Source: Leptothoe kymatousa TAU-MAC 1615
GTDB lineage: Bacteria > Cyanobacteriota > Cyanobacteriia > Phormidesmidales > Phormidesmidaceae
Direction of reading: 5' to 3'
DNA length: 64,000 nt
NCBI RefSeq assembly: GCF_018739865.1
Contig: NZ_JADOER010000009.1
Location: forward strand, 269,332 to 333,331
Shown: positions 35,790 through 45,197 of the stretch, in pieces
Numbering within the stretch: the first letter of the stretch is position 1
Layout of the letters: each line of letters begins with the position of its first letter
Notes under the pieces: model-generated
Database searches by the model: none
The model's input: only the letters and a program-made list of their open reading frames with translations
Told to the model about the DNA's origin: nothing
Made by a program: the position numbers and the translations under genes

Positions 35790-35817
35790 ATGATAATCTA
35801 TGCAAATCAATTATCAT
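35790..35817. promoter_or_regulatory. ATGATAAT...ATTATCAT inverted repeat
   Basis: Perfect 8-base arms (35790-35797 and 35810-35817) separated by 12 bases in AT-rich DNA. It lies downstream of the VOC gene and about 215 bases upstream of the DUF1816 gene. The half-sites resemble Fur half-sites, but the spacing is too wide for a standard Fur box. It could also be a weak hairpin. Confidence 0.35.
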
Positions 35818-35846
35818 CATAAAAAATAAATTCAAGGCGCAACAAC

Positions 35847-36272
35847 CTAAGCACCCAGGGGTTCTTGGGAAAATTCGACGATATTACCATCAGGATCCTT
35901 AACCATGGCAATTATTGAGCCATTGGGAAGCCGAGTTGCCTTCAAACGTATCATAGCGGCTTCCCGCTCTAGTTTTGTCAAAATTTCGTAGATATTGTTT
36001 GTCAGTAGGGTGATGTAGCGATAGCCACATGCGACAGCAATATCCGTGCTGATGGGGTGGGTGGGTGTTGTTTTAAACTCCACGAGTTTGAGTAGTGACT
36101 GGCCATGGCTCAGCTGCACCATGCGCCCTTGCCCAATCAGGGCTGTTGTCAGTTCTTGCACCACCGTTAAGCCGAGCAGATCCCGATAAAAGTGCAAAGA
36201 ACGCTCCAGGTTGGCGGTGACTAATCCAACATCGATCGCCGTTCTAGGCGATGTTGGGGAAAGAGTGTTCAT
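35847..36272 (-). CDS. VOC/glyoxalase-family protein
   Basis: 141 residues with one vicinal-oxygen-chelate domain: IDVGLVTANLERSLHFYRDLLGLTVV at the N-terminus and MVKDPDGNIVEFSQ at the C-terminus (metal-ligand Glu in VEF). The substrate is unknown. Single gene, minus strand. Confidence 0.88.
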   Translation of the reverse strand: MNTLSPTSPRTAIDVGLVTANLERSLHFYRDLLGLTVVQELTTALIGQGRMVQLSHGQSLLKLVEFKTTPTHPISTDIAVACGYRYITLLTNNIYEILTKLEREAAMIRLKATRLPNGSIIAMVKDPDGNIVEFSQEPLGA

Positions 36273-36342
36273 GGCTCAATTTTTTATGCGGTCTCCCCTA
36301 GGGTAGGGCAAAGCGGCTGTCTGGTGTTGGCGGCCCCTAGGG

Positions 36343-36380
36343 TAATGCCCCTTTATCCAAAAATGAACAAAGGGGCATTA
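36343..36380. terminator. 12-bp hairpin between glutathione peroxidase and VOC genes
   Basis: TAATGCCCCTTT (36343-36354) pairs perfectly with 36369-36380 across a 14-base loop. It lies ~140 bases beyond the glutathione peroxidase stop. A second inverted repeat (CCGTAAGGG/CCCTACGG, about 36439-36470) is nearer. Either could stop transcription; neither has a U-run. Confidence 0.4.
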
Positions 36381-36515
36381 AGAGAGTATGGATTTTGTAA
36401 ATCTCAGGAACCTAGGCGTTGGCACCGAAAAGCTTTTTCCGTAAGGGCATTGCATCCCATGTCCCTACGGCCTTTAGCCTGGGTGTTTGGGCGCTCCCCT
36501 TGGCCGCTTTTAGCC

Positions 36516-36977
36516 CTATAGGGCCTTTTCAATGGCCGCTTTTAGCTCAGGGGCATCGGGGGCGGTTTTGGGGTCAAATCGGGCAACAACTTCACCGTCA
36601 CGACCGACGACAAACTTACCAAAGTTCCATTCGATATCGTCGCCTTCACCCACTAGAAACTGATATAGGGGGCTACGGTTAGCACCGTTAACGTCCTGCT
36701 TTTCTAGCAGGGTGAAGTCTACGTCGTACTTGGTCTTGGTAAAGTCCTTGATCTCGTCCGCTGTGCCGGGTTCCTGGGCACCAAACTGGTTGCAGGGCAC
36801 GCCGACAACGACTAGGCCCTGGGCGCCATATTTCTGATCTAGTTCGACTAGGCCGCTATATTGGGGCGTTAAACCACACGCACTGGCAACGTTAACGAAT
36901 AGAACGACTTTATTTGCGATCGCATCGGGACTTAATGGCTGACCATCTAGTGTAGCTAGATTACTGGGTACAGGCAT
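36516..36977 (-). CDS. Glutathione peroxidase-family peroxidase
   Basis: 153 residues, normal length. The catalytic tetrad is visible: Cys in NVASACGLT (~34), Gln in NQFGAQEPG (~68), and Trp and Asn in IEWNFGKFVV (~121). The active residue is Cys, not selenocysteine. It reduces hydrogen or lipid peroxides, in cyanobacteria often with NADPH or thioredoxin as donor. Single gene. Confidence 0.93.
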   Translation of the reverse strand: MPVPSNLATLDGQPLSPDAIANKVVLFVNVASACGLTPQYSGLVELDQKYGAQGLVVVGVPCNQFGAQEPGTADEIKDFTKTKYDVDFTLLEKQDVNGANRSPLYQFLVGEGDDIEWNFGKFVVGRDGEVVARFDPKTAPDAPELKAAIEKAL

Positions 36978-37049
36978 GATGGATTAACGATTTGGACAAC
37001 GCTTATATTATCAACCATCTTTGGTTCTAGGGGTACTACTCCACCGCTA

Positions 37050-37155
37050 AGGGCTTGTTAAAGATTAGAATCATGGCCTTGTTCCTTGAAATCATGGCTT
37101 AACAAGCTTTTCAGGATTAAACCGTGAAGTGGTTTCTTAACAGCTCCTAAGGAGG
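37050..37155. repeat. Dispersed ~100-base element, copy 2
   Basis: GGGCTTGTTAAAGATTAGAA through GGCTTAACAAGCTTTTCA to TTTCTTAACAGCTCCTAAGG. It matches 18416-18515 along its length. The first half is bounded by the perfect inverted repeat GCTTGTTAA (37053-37061) / TTAACAAGC (37099-37107). Confidence 0.7.
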
Positions 37156-37171
37156 CACCATGCCCCAAGCA

Positions 37172-38425
37172 TTAGCGCTTTAGCCAGTTCAGCCCAAACG
37201 GTAGGGTGGGGCTGTCCTCCCTGTCGGGGGCAAAGTCTGCCGGGTTTTGGTCATAGCGATTGCGCACCGGAATTTCTGGCCCCTGGGCATCGCCCACCAG
37301 GGAAGCGGTTGCTTCTAGGGCCGTCCGCAGGCGCTTGCCAGCATAGATGGACATATCCCGTGGCACATTGATGCGATCGCGCAGATAGCGCAGCCCCCCA
37401 TCACTGCCCTGGGGTGGCTTGCACGGTTCTCCCTGCATCAGGGTCGTTAGGGCACAGCGCAGGGCTTGATCAAATATCTGACTATCCACCGGATTCACCC
37501 GAACGATATTTTCCCGATGTTTTAGCACCCGGTGCAGCGCTTCCTCGCGAGAGTTTTCGGGCTCTGCATATCCCACGTCTGGCAGCCCCAGCCAAGGCCC
37601 CTGATCCACCCGTTGCTGGTTGGCCCTGGCCTGGTCTTCCCCATTTTCCCAACAGCCCCCCATCTGGGGCGGCAGATCGTGCACATGGGTATGGAAATCG
37701 CTTTGGGTGCCCCGGTAGGTGGGTCGGGTTTCCATGGCCTCAAACCAGGCGGCAAAGCCCGGATTCTCTTCTCGCATGGAATAGCCTTTGTAGTAAAACA
37801 AACTGGCGTTCATCCGTTCCACATAGGGCGTAAACACCACATCGACGACACTAAAATCTGCTAAAAAATAAGGTCCTGGCGTGGCGGCTAGGGCAGCTTC
37901 CACCTTGGATACCACCTCAACAAACTGCTCCCGGTTAAACTGCTCCTGGCGGGCCGACCGCACCGGCTGACACAGCCAGCTACACCAGGCCCGAAACAGC
38001 AGCCTTTCCAACCGGCGCAGGGGCATGGCCTGGGGCGACTGCATAGCAACGCCCAGGGGACCAAACGCCCGCTCTAGGGCAATTAAAATATCGTCACTTT
38101 CGGTGATCAGCTGACCGTCTAGTTCCACCGCAGGCAGCATACCGGAGGGCACCTTTTTCTTATACCAGGCTTCTTTTTGCCCATAACAAAACATGGTCAC
38201 CTTTTCGATGCGATAGGGAATCTGCTTTTCCTCTAACCACAGCCACACCTTTTGGCAGTAGGGACACCAGGCATGGTTATCGCGAAATAGGGTGACCCGC
38301 ACGTCGGCTTCGGTTTGGCCAAACAGCCGCAGCCGCGCCTGGGCATTGGTGGGGCCATTGACCCGCTCGGGTTGAATCGTGTCGAGGGCTTCTAACTCAG
38401 GCCAGGTCAAGGGAGCAGTGGTCAT
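37172..38425 (-). CDS. Glutathione S-transferase family protein, long form
   Basis: 417 residues. The thioredoxin-like N-terminal domain (~42-125) has the redox motif [16 protein letters not shown] and [22 protein letters not shown]. The helical GST domain (~130-245) includes [21 protein letters not shown] ~170-residue C-terminal extension ([35 protein letters not shown]) is beyond the usual GST length. The CPYC site suggests thiol-disulfide or deglutathionylation chemistry rather than classical conjugation. Divergent from the endonuclease I gene, 51 bases apart. Confidence 0.85.
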   Translation of the reverse strand: MTTAPLTWPELEALDTIQPERVNGPTNAQARLRLFGQTEADVRVTLFRDNHAWCPYCQKVWLWLEEKQIPYRIEKVTMFCYGQKEAWYKKKVPSGMLPAVELDGQLITESDDILIALERAFGPLGVAMQSPQAMPLRRLERLLFRAWCSWLCQPVRSARQEQFNREQFVEVVSKVEAALAATPGPYFLADFSVVDVVFTPYVERMNASLFYYKGYSMREENPGFAAWFEAMETRPTYRGTQSDFHTHVHDLPPQMGGCWENGEDQARANQQRVDQGPWLGLPDVGYAEPENSREEALHRVLKHRENIVRVNPVDSQIFDQALRCALTTLMQGEPCKPPQGSDGGLRYLRDRINVPRDMSIYAGKRLRTALEATASLVGDAQGPEIPVRNRYDQNPADFAPDREDSPTLPFGLNWLKR

Positions 38426-38476
38426 AGTATGAACAATAGAATAGCGTTGCTGTATCTACACTAGGGATAATAGCCG

Positions 38477-39526
38477 ATGATGATTAAAAAGATTTTGAGC
38501 CTCTGCTTAGCCGTTGGCCTTTCCTTGGGCCTAATGGTGGCCCCGGCCTTTGCCTTAGATCTATCACCGGGCGATCGCATTATTTTAAGAGCCACTAATC
38601 CCCAAGGGGTGCCGCTCCATGAAACCTCATCCCCGAGCCTGGTGGACCGAGCGGCCACGGGAACAGTGGCTGAAGTAATAGATACGGTGGCCAATAGCAC
38701 CTGGGTCAAGCTTAGGTTGCCCAACGGTGAGGAACGGTGGGTGGTGGAACGCTACATTGAAAGTGCGATCGCGCCGGACCCAGAAGCAGCAGTCCCCCCT
38801 GAAGACAACCCTGGCAGCAGCCCAGAGGAAACTCTCCTGCCAAACTTAAGGGGGGAGGCTCTGCGGCGTCAGTTAGCAGAAGACTTTGATGTGGAAAACA
38901 GTTTGGGCTATCGCCGTGCCCGAGACTACATGTTTAGCCAACTAGACAACAATAACGGCGTTGTGCGCGGCATCTATTCAGGTTTTGAGCAACCCATTCG
39001 CCCCAACTCCCGCACCCCCCGCAGCGATGCGTTTCAAAATGGCCGAGGTTTAAATGCCGAACATTCCTGGCCCCAGAGCAGAGGCGCAACGGGGGTGGCC
39101 AAAAGCGATTTGCACCACCTGTTTCCATCCCAGGTCAGCGTCAATAGCCGCCGCGGCAGTTTACCATTTGCAGAAATTGATGACACACAAACCAGATGGT
39201 GGTTAATTGCTGCCGATGAAACCAACGCCATCCCCACCACCAATATCGACGCCTACAGCGAAGCTACCCAAGGGGCCTTTGAACCCAGGGAACAAGTAAA
39301 AGGGGACATCGCCCGGGCCCAGTTTTACTTCTACACCATCTATCGCAACCAGGCAGATACCGGCTTCTTTCAACAGCAGCGGAATGTTCTATGTAGCTGG
39401 AATGCCATTGACCCAGTCAGTACCCAAGAACAGCAGCGCAGTACGGCCATCGCCTCACAACAGGGCAACGAAAATCCGTTCGTCCTAGATCCTAGCCTGG
39501 CCAACCGCCTTTACTGTGAGAGATAG
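38477..39526 (+). CDS. Secreted endonuclease I with N-terminal SH3-like domain
   Basis: 349 residues. The signal peptide ends near MVAPAFA (~26). Residues ~30-100 look like an SH3-type domain (DRIILRATNPQGVPLHETSS..WVKLRLPNGEERWVVERYIES). A Pro/Glu linker follows. The EndA/NucM nuclease domain (~130-349) shows NAEHSWPQS (~194), SDLHHLFPS (~211) and KGDIARAQFYFYTIYR. It likely cleaves DNA outside the cytoplasm for nutrient use or defence. A second ATG directly follows the first. Confidence 0.9.
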   Translation: MMIKKILSLCLAVGLSLGLMVAPAFALDLSPGDRIILRATNPQGVPLHETSSPSLVDRAATGTVAEVIDTVANSTWVKLRLPNGEERWVVERYIESAIAPDPEAAVPPEDNPGSSPEETLLPNLRGEALRRQLAEDFDVENSLGYRRARDYMFSQLDNNNGVVRGIYSGFEQPIRPNSRTPRSDAFQNGRGLNAEHSWPQSRGATGVAKSDLHHLFPSQVSVNSRRGSLPFAEIDDTQTRWWLIAADETNAIPTTNIDAYSEATQGAFEPREQVKGDIARAQFYFYTIYRNQADTGFFQQQRNVLCSWNAIDPVSTQEQQRSTAIASQQGNENPFVLDPSLANRLYCER

Positions 39527-40246
39527 GGAACGGCACCAACATAGATATCTAAATATCCAGACACAGCTACGGTGTACCCACAAGTCATCGTAAAATCGCT
39601 TTTGCTGTCGAAGGCCCCCCTAAATCCCCCCAGGATTGGGGAAACCCCAGAACGCCTAATTAGGAAAACGTAGATATTTCCATAAAGGGGGGCCAATGCA
39701 GGAATTTGAGCTTTAGTTCGAGATGTGTATACACGGTAGCCAGACACAGCCATTAGGGGCACTGCATACAATGTCCCTAATGGCTGTGGGAGCAGAACCA
39801 ATGTTTTTATGTGGCCACACAAAATTTCGTTGCTAGGTTAAAGCATAAACTGCTACCCCGATGGCATCCGCAACAGTCTAAAAACCATTCCCATACCCGC
39901 AGCGGCACAGGTTTTACTTCTAACAGATTTTAAAGATCGTTTTAATTTCCTAGGGCCTTAAACCGCTAGGAAATTAAAGATTTTTTGAACTCGTTCCAGG
40001 GGCAATTTTTAGCTCCGTTTTCGAGAATATGCAATTTTTTTACTCCTATCACAGCTGTAAATGGTATTGTCATCATCAGTACTCCGCAAAAAAAAATATC
40101 GGAGTTATTACAGTACTAAAAACAACTTTGTCGTTGCAGATTTGGCAAGCCATTCGCTTTGTACGTTGCTTTATGTCAGTACAAGCGGGTTAGGGGCCAT
40201 TTCAGTTATTTAACGGCGCTGCAATTTTATCCATAGGTTGGCACAT
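39527..40246. other. Long intergenic region with orphan terminator and hairpins
   Basis: It contains a CCCCCCAGGATTGGGG-type hairpin (~39613-39645), a strong terminator-like stem at 39941-39984, and a hairpin ACTCCG/CGGAGT within AGTACT-flanked DNA around 40079-40117. No protein gene supported. A small RNA gene ending at the 39941 stem is possible. Confidence 0.55.
39941..39985 (+). terminator. Orphan intrinsic terminator
   Basis: A perfect 13-bp stem (TTTAATTTCCTAG at 39941-39953; complement at 39966-39978), 12-base loop, then GATTTTTT. It is 415 bases past the endonuclease I stop, which is far for that gene, and 260 bases before the next start. Confidence 0.6.
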
Positions 40247-43200
40247 ATGTCCCAGTACTTTCTTGGGCTGAACCTCAGCCATGAGCGTTCAGCTGCCATC
40301 GTGAAAGATGGTGAGATCTTGGTGGCCATTGAACAAGAACGTCTGGATCGACAAAAATATAGCATTGGCTTTATGCTGCAATCGCCTGGGGTAACAGCGC
40401 GAATGCAGCCTCCCCACGATGCCATTCGCTACTGTTTGGATAGCTGCGGCATTACCCTAAATGATTTAACAGCGGTAACCGCCAATATGCCAGGACATGA
40501 TTTTGCGCCGACAATTATGCGCAATACGCTGCCTGCGGACATTGCCGACCGGGTCTTGGCAATTCCCAGCCACCACCTGGCCCATGCCTATTCAGCCTAT
40601 TGGCCATCGGGTTTTGACGACGCGTTGGTGCTGGTGATCGACGCCACAGGCACCACCCATCAAGACCACCGTACGGAATCTTACACCCTTTACGAGGGCC
40701 ATGGCCATACTCTGTCAACTCTCCACAGCGAAACTGTTGACTCCCATCTCACCGGTCTGTCCACCCTCGGGTTTCTGTACGAATATGTCACCCGCAAAGC
40801 TGGCTTTGTTTCTAAAATGGGCAATACCAATGTTAGCCATGCGGAGGCTGGAAAGCTGATGGGGTTAGCCCCCTTTGGTGGAGAACAGGCTAACTTCCAT
40901 GATTGGATTAAACCCGTGGACAATAGCTATAGCCTGTCCATCTCTCCCTACGACATCTTTTTAGAAATAGCGGCCCTAGAAAAGACCTACGACAACGGCG
41001 AGGGCAAACCCTATTTACGGCCCTATTTGGTAGATTTAGCCTACAAGATTCAGTCGGAGCTGGAAAAGGCACTGAAGCATATTGTTAAACTGGCCATGGA
41101 GCGCACCGGGCTGAAAAAGCTCTGCATCGCTGGCGGAGTGGGGCTAAATTCGGTGGCCAACTACAGACTCTTTAAAGACCTAGGGTTGGACGATATTTTT
41201 ATCTTTCCGGCGGCGAGTGATAGTGGCATTGCGGCTGGGGCCGCCCTATGGGCCTATGGCCAACAGGGGGGTGTTAAGCGGCCGGCATTGACCCAGGCCA
41301 CCCTGGGCCATGGCTATGGGCCACCCCAGGTTAGTCAGGCCCTAGAACAATTTGAAGACCTGATTGAGTTTGAAGAACTAACCCCCGCAGACATGGTGGA
41401 GCGCAGTGCCCAGGCCCTGGCCCAGGGGAATATTGTTGCCCGATTTGAAGGGGGCGCTGAGTATGGTCCCCGAGCCCTGGGGCACCGATCTATTATGGCG
41501 GATCCGACATTTAAGCGGATGCGCGACATTATTAATGCCCGGGTAAAATTCCGCGAGGCATTTCGTCCCTTTGCTCCGGTAATTCCGTTAGAAGCGGTGG
41601 ACCAGGTGTTTGAACTGGATGGAAAATCGCCGTTTATGTTAATGGTGGCCCCGATTAAGCCCGAGATGCAACAACAGATTCCGGCGGTCACCCATGTGGA
41701 CGGCACCGGACGGGTCCAGACGGTAACCGCCGAGCACAATCCTTATTTTCATCAGCTCTGTCATCAGCTGGTGGATCTGCGCCAGGGACCACCCGTATTG
41801 CTGAATACCAGCTTTAATGTGGCGGGACAACCCATTGTGGAAACACCGGCAGAGGCGATCCAAACCTTTTTGAATACGGATATTGACTATCTGGCCATTG
41901 AAAATGTGTGGATTGCGAAAAAGCACGTGCGGGTGCAAAACTATGGAGAACATCTGTCGAAGACGGGCGATGCCGTGGTGCCCCAAGGGTTGCCCCCCAA
42001 CCAGCCCGCCGTTACTGAGCTAATGGCAAAATTGGATCGGGCGCTCTTTTTTGGGAAGTGCGATCGCTGTCCCTGGAGTGACACAGAACTCAAGCAGCTA
42101 TCTAAGCTGGGAGCCCGGTACAAAGAGACCAGCGTTCTCTTCCCCGACTCTCCTGTCATGGGGCCGCTCCATAGCCGAGTCACCCAAGACGTCGTCTGGA
42201 TTTTTGATCCCCTCAACAGCTCTACCCTGGTGAACCTGGCCGAAGAAAGTGGTCTTTCTAAACAACATTTTACGGGAAGTGCCAACCAAAAATCGGAGTT
42301 GAAGGCCCCCGCAAAGGTGAGCGGCCATAGCCTCAGTTCCGCCATTCGCCTGGCCTCTAAAGTAAATGGCGTCCGAGGGCGCCAGCTGCATCAGCCAACC
42401 CAGCCCAGAAGCTACAGCTTTGACCAGGTGAAGCTCCTAATGGCCCTGGTGTCCGACCAACCCGGTTGGCAAGAAAACATTCGCCATCAACTGTGTCTGA
42501 CCCATGGGGAACTGGCCCAACAGATCCAGTGGGCCCACGAACAGCTAAAACACTATGGGGTGAAGCTGGCCCACCGGGAAGCCGCCGAAGATAGCATAGA
42601 CTCTCCTTTGCCCAGCGCCAGTGCCCACACCCTGGCCCCCTTTGAAGCCAGCGACTTTACCCTGCGACATCAGCTAGGGGAACTGCGCCATTGTTTGCAG
42701 CAGGCCGACTATACCCTGACAACAATTTGCCAAAAACTAGATGTGGAATCGTTGCAGTCCATTGAACCCACACGGCTGCACTATTACGATCGTTTTCGCC
42801 TAGGCCATAGCCAGCTAGACGATCTGATTAGACTATTTCTGTTGCGGGTGGCCTTACCCCAAACTCGCCTACAGGAGATTTTAGGCCCATCGCTAACCCA
42901 GCTACTCATAGGGTTAGGGCTGCTGATTCAACGGGGGGAACAATGGTCGTCACGCATTGACCTATTTTGTGTGGAGGGATTGTATATCGCCACGGACCAC
43001 CGGTATATGCTGCTGTCAGAAGATAGCATGGACGAAAGTCCGGTGATGTACATCGGAGCCGACAGCCAGGGGCTGGTGTATACGGCGCCCCGCCATTCTG
43101 TTGCTGCGATTCTAGACCTGTGCTGTGGCAGCGGCGTCCAAGGCCTAGTGGCCAGCCGCTATGGCCAGCAAATCACATCGGTCGATCTCAACCCCCGGGC

Positions 43201-44188
43201 GATTCGGTTTTCCCGATTCAATGCCCAGCTCAATGATATTCGCAATATTCAGTTTCACCAGGGCAGTTTATATCAGCCGGTGGCGGGGCAAACCTTCGAC
43301 ACAATTTTGGCCAACCCTCCCTTTGTGCCCAGCCCCAGTCGAGACCTTGGGTTTCGCGATGGGGGCGCCAATGGAGAAGAGATCTTAGCCGCCATTATCC
43401 GTGACAGTGCTAGGCACCTAAAGCCCCAGGGGCAGGTGTTTATTGTCACAGACCTGGTGGATGTTCAACAATATCAAGCCAAGCTAAACCAGTGGTGGGG
43501 TGGGGGCAAGGCCCATCAGCTAGTGCTGTGTACGGCGGATCGCGACGATGTGCTGTTCTCGGTGCCCCACAGCCATGCCCCCTTTGGCCAAAGTTTAGAG
43601 GAGTACAATACTGAACTGGAAAGGTGGCTAAACAACTTCCATGGGGCAGGTTTGCAGGCCGTAAACTTTGGCTACATCCTAATTCAACAACAGTCTCAGC
43701 AGCCATCGGCGTCCTATTTCTGTCGCACCATCCATAACCCCACCCAGGGAATTTACGATTTTGTGGCAGGCTATTTCCACATGCGTCAGCTATTGGCATC
43801 CCCTAGCCGAGAGGATTGTTATTTATCTCTCTTGCCAAACCTGAGGTTCCGCATTGAGTCGGGTCTGGGGGACACTCAGCAACACATTGAGCTATTTGTG
43901 CCAGACGATCCGTATTTTACGACCTATCAAATCAACGAAGACCTATACGAAACCCTGCAAACCATCCAGCGACTAAGGCCCCAATGGTCCCGGTTTGTGA
44001 CACCGGCCAACCAGGCCCAGCTAGAAGACCTGATCTGCAAGGGATTGTTGCAGCTAAGTGTGCAACGGCCCCAATCCCCCGAGCGTCAGAATTTGGAAAA
44101 ACTCTTTTCCCAGTCTGGGGAAACGGCGGGCATTGTGGAGCTGAGAACAAAAACAACGCCCACCTGTTTGTCGGCCTATTTGGGCTAG
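40247..44188 (+). CDS. Carbamoyltransferase-methyltransferase fusion
   Basis: 1313 residues from ATG 40247 (a TTG at 40238 is less likely). Residues 1-~570 are a NodU/CmcH-type O-carbamoyltransferase: LGLNLSHERSAAIV, the metal-site motif SHHLAHAYSAY (~108), GGVGLNSVANY (~296), YGPRALGHRSIM (~405), FRPFAPVIP. After a ~330-residue region not assigned to a known family, residues ~940-1100 are a class I SAM methyltransferase with DLCCGSGVQGLVASRYG (motif I, ~957) and the catalytic NPPF (~1023), as in N-methyltransferases of the HemK/RlmG type. The product would be a carbamoylated and methylated metabolite, which is inference. It is not adjacent to the NRPS operon. Confidence 0.9.
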   Translation: MSQYFLGLNLSHERSAAIVKDGEILVAIEQERLDRQKYSIGFMLQSPGVTARMQPPHDAIRYCLDSCGITLNDLTAVTANMPGHDFAPTIMRNTLPADIADRVLAIPSHHLAHAYSAYWPSGFDDALVLVIDATGTTHQDHRTESYTLYEGHGHTLSTLHSETVDSHLTGLSTLGFLYEYVTRKAGFVSKMGNTNVSHAEAGKLMGLAPFGGEQANFHDWIKPVDNSYSLSISPYDIFLEIAALEKTYDNGEGKPYLRPYLVDLAYKIQSELEKALKHIVKLAMERTGLKKLCIAGGVGLNSVANYRLFKDLGLDDIFIFPAASDSGIAAGAALWAYGQQGGVKRPALTQATLGHGYGPPQVSQALEQFEDLIEFEELTPADMVERSAQALAQGNIVARFEGGAEYGPRALGHRSIMADPTFKRMRDIINARVKFREAFRPFAPVIPLEAVDQVFELDGKSPFMLMVAPIKPEMQQQIPAVTHVDGTGRVQTVTAEHNPYFHQLCHQLVDLRQGPPVLLNTSFNVAGQPIVETPAEAIQTFLNTDIDYLAIENVWIAKKHVRVQNYGEHLSKTGDAVVPQGLPPNQPAVTELMAKLDRALFFGKCDRCPWSDTELKQLSKLGARYKETSVLFPDSPVMGPLHSRVTQDVVWIFDPLNSSTLVNLAEESGLSKQHFTGSANQKSELKAPAKVSGHSLSSAIRLASKVNGVRGRQLHQPTQPRSYSFDQVKLLMALVSDQPGWQENIRHQLCLTHGELAQQIQWAHEQLKHYGVKLAHREAAEDSIDSPLPSASAHTLAPFEASDFTLRHQLGELRHCLQQADYTLTTICQKLDVESLQSIEPTRLHYYDRFRLGHSQLDDLIRLFLLRVALPQTRLQEILGPSLTQLLIGLGLLIQRGEQWSSRIDLFCVEGLYIATDHRYMLLSEDSMDESPVMYIGADSQGLVYTAPRHSVAAILDLCCGSGVQGLVASRYGQQITSVDLNPRAIRFSRFNAQLNDIRNIQFHQGSLYQPVAGQTFDTILANPPFVPSPSRDLGFRDGGANGEEILAAIIRDSARHLKPQGQVFIVTDLVDVQQYQAKLNQWWGGGKAHQLVLCTADRDDVLFSVPHSHAPFGQSLEEYNTELERWLNNFHGAGLQAVNFGYILIQQQSQQPSASYFCRTIHNPTQGIYDFVAGYFHMRQLLASPSREDCYLSLLPNLRFRIESGLGDTQQHIELFVPDDPYFTTYQINEDLYETLQTIQRLRPQWSRFVTPANQAQLEDLICKGLLQLSVQRPQSPERQNLEKLFSQSGETAGIVELRTKTTPTCLSAYLG

Positions 44189-44199
44189 GGCTAGGGCTA
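44182..44199. repeat. (GGGCTA)3 at convergent gene ends
   Basis: Three perfect GGGCTA hexamers. The TAG at 44186-44188 ends the carbamoyltransferase, and the complementary TAG at 44197-44199 ends the minus-strand DUF302 gene, so both stops lie inside one microsatellite. Confidence 0.85.
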
Positions 44200-44694
44200 G
44201 GGCGCGATCGCAGCATTGGTCAAATTATTCAATGCCCCGGATATGGTTTTTAAGCTTTCCACACCGCAGCCATTGAGGCGATGGCGACCGCCCAAATATT
44301 GCGGATCGTTATAGGCTAGCTGGGTTTCGCCCCCTTCATCTTCCCAAATTAGTAACTTTTGGGGCAGGTCAATGGCCATGGTTTGCTGACACTGCATCAG
44401 GGGCGTACCAATCTTCGGGTTACCAAAAATCACCACCCGGGTGGGGCGCAGGTCCAGACCCACTCCGGCGGCATTGGCATCGTGCTCAACGGTGGCGAAC
44501 AGATTTAGCCCCTTGGCCTCCAAAACCTTCTTAAATCGGGTTTCGGTTTCATCAACGCTGTGGGGGCTAGACTTAACCACTAACCCGGTGGGGGCAGTGG
44601 CCTGGGCAACCGCACGGGCACGGAAAAAATAGGCGGCGGTTAAACCGGTTAGCAGGGCCATTAACCCAAGACCAAGGACATTACTCTTATGCAT
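44197..44694 (-). CDS. DUF302 protein, membrane-anchored or exported
   Basis: 165 residues. The N-terminal hydrophobic segment (~6-26, LGLGLMALLTGLTAAYFF) is a signal anchor or signal peptide. A DUF302 domain follows: VVKSSPHSVDETETRFKKVLEAKGLNLFATVEHDANAAGVGLDLRPTRVVIFGNPKIGTPLMQ. The family of small alpha/beta proteins has no settled function. Confidence 0.88.
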   Translation of the reverse strand: MHKSNVLGLGLMALLTGLTAAYFFRARAVAQATAPTGLVVKSSPHSVDETETRFKKVLEAKGLNLFATVEHDANAAGVGLDLRPTRVVIFGNPKIGTPLMQCQQTMAIDLPQKLLIWEDEGGETQLAYNDPQYLGGRHRLNGCGVESLKTISGALNNLTNAAIAP

Positions 44695-45197
44695 GTTTGG
44701 AGTGGGAGCTAGAACACTAGCTTTTAACTATGCCCCAGGACACAGAAAATTGGGCATGTTACAGATTTTTTTAATGGATATTACAGTGCGGCTAAACGTA
44801 AGGATGCTTTTTGGGAAAAGCCAGTAAGGCGTATGCACGAAAATAAAATCCTAGACAAAATTCTGTTATGCAACGTCCCCCCCTTGTCAGACAATTCTGA
44901 AACCGTTGAAATGAAGAGGTTTAGCTATTCTCTCTGACTTATGTATACACAGTAGCCCCTCTTGAAAGGAGATCCGGGGTGGACTCCACGCAATCCTACT
45001 GACCCATCAAGTAAAAATAAGCACACCTTGCCAATTCACCACGTAAGCCCGTTAGCAATTTTCCATCCAGTTTGACCAGCCAATTCAAAAAAAATACAGA
45101 TTTCTCAATAATATTCCGACTTTAGTTGAATTTTTTCCGTAATTTTGCTTAGTATATTCTGTTAAAAGTCACTGACCTCTAAAACAGGGGAAATACC
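44695..45197. other. Intergenic region upstream of the response regulator
   Basis: No gene seen before the small frame at 45198. It contains a second copy of AGGCGTATGCACGAAA (44827-44842; the other is at about 17543-17558) followed in both places by a CCCCCC run. It presumably contains the DUF302 and response-regulator promoters. Confidence 0.45.

Noticed and set aside
40247-44188. Carbamoyltransferase fusion as part of the NRPS cluster
   Set aside because: Six kilobases of sulfolipid and other genes, on differing strands, separate them; no evidence of co-regulation.
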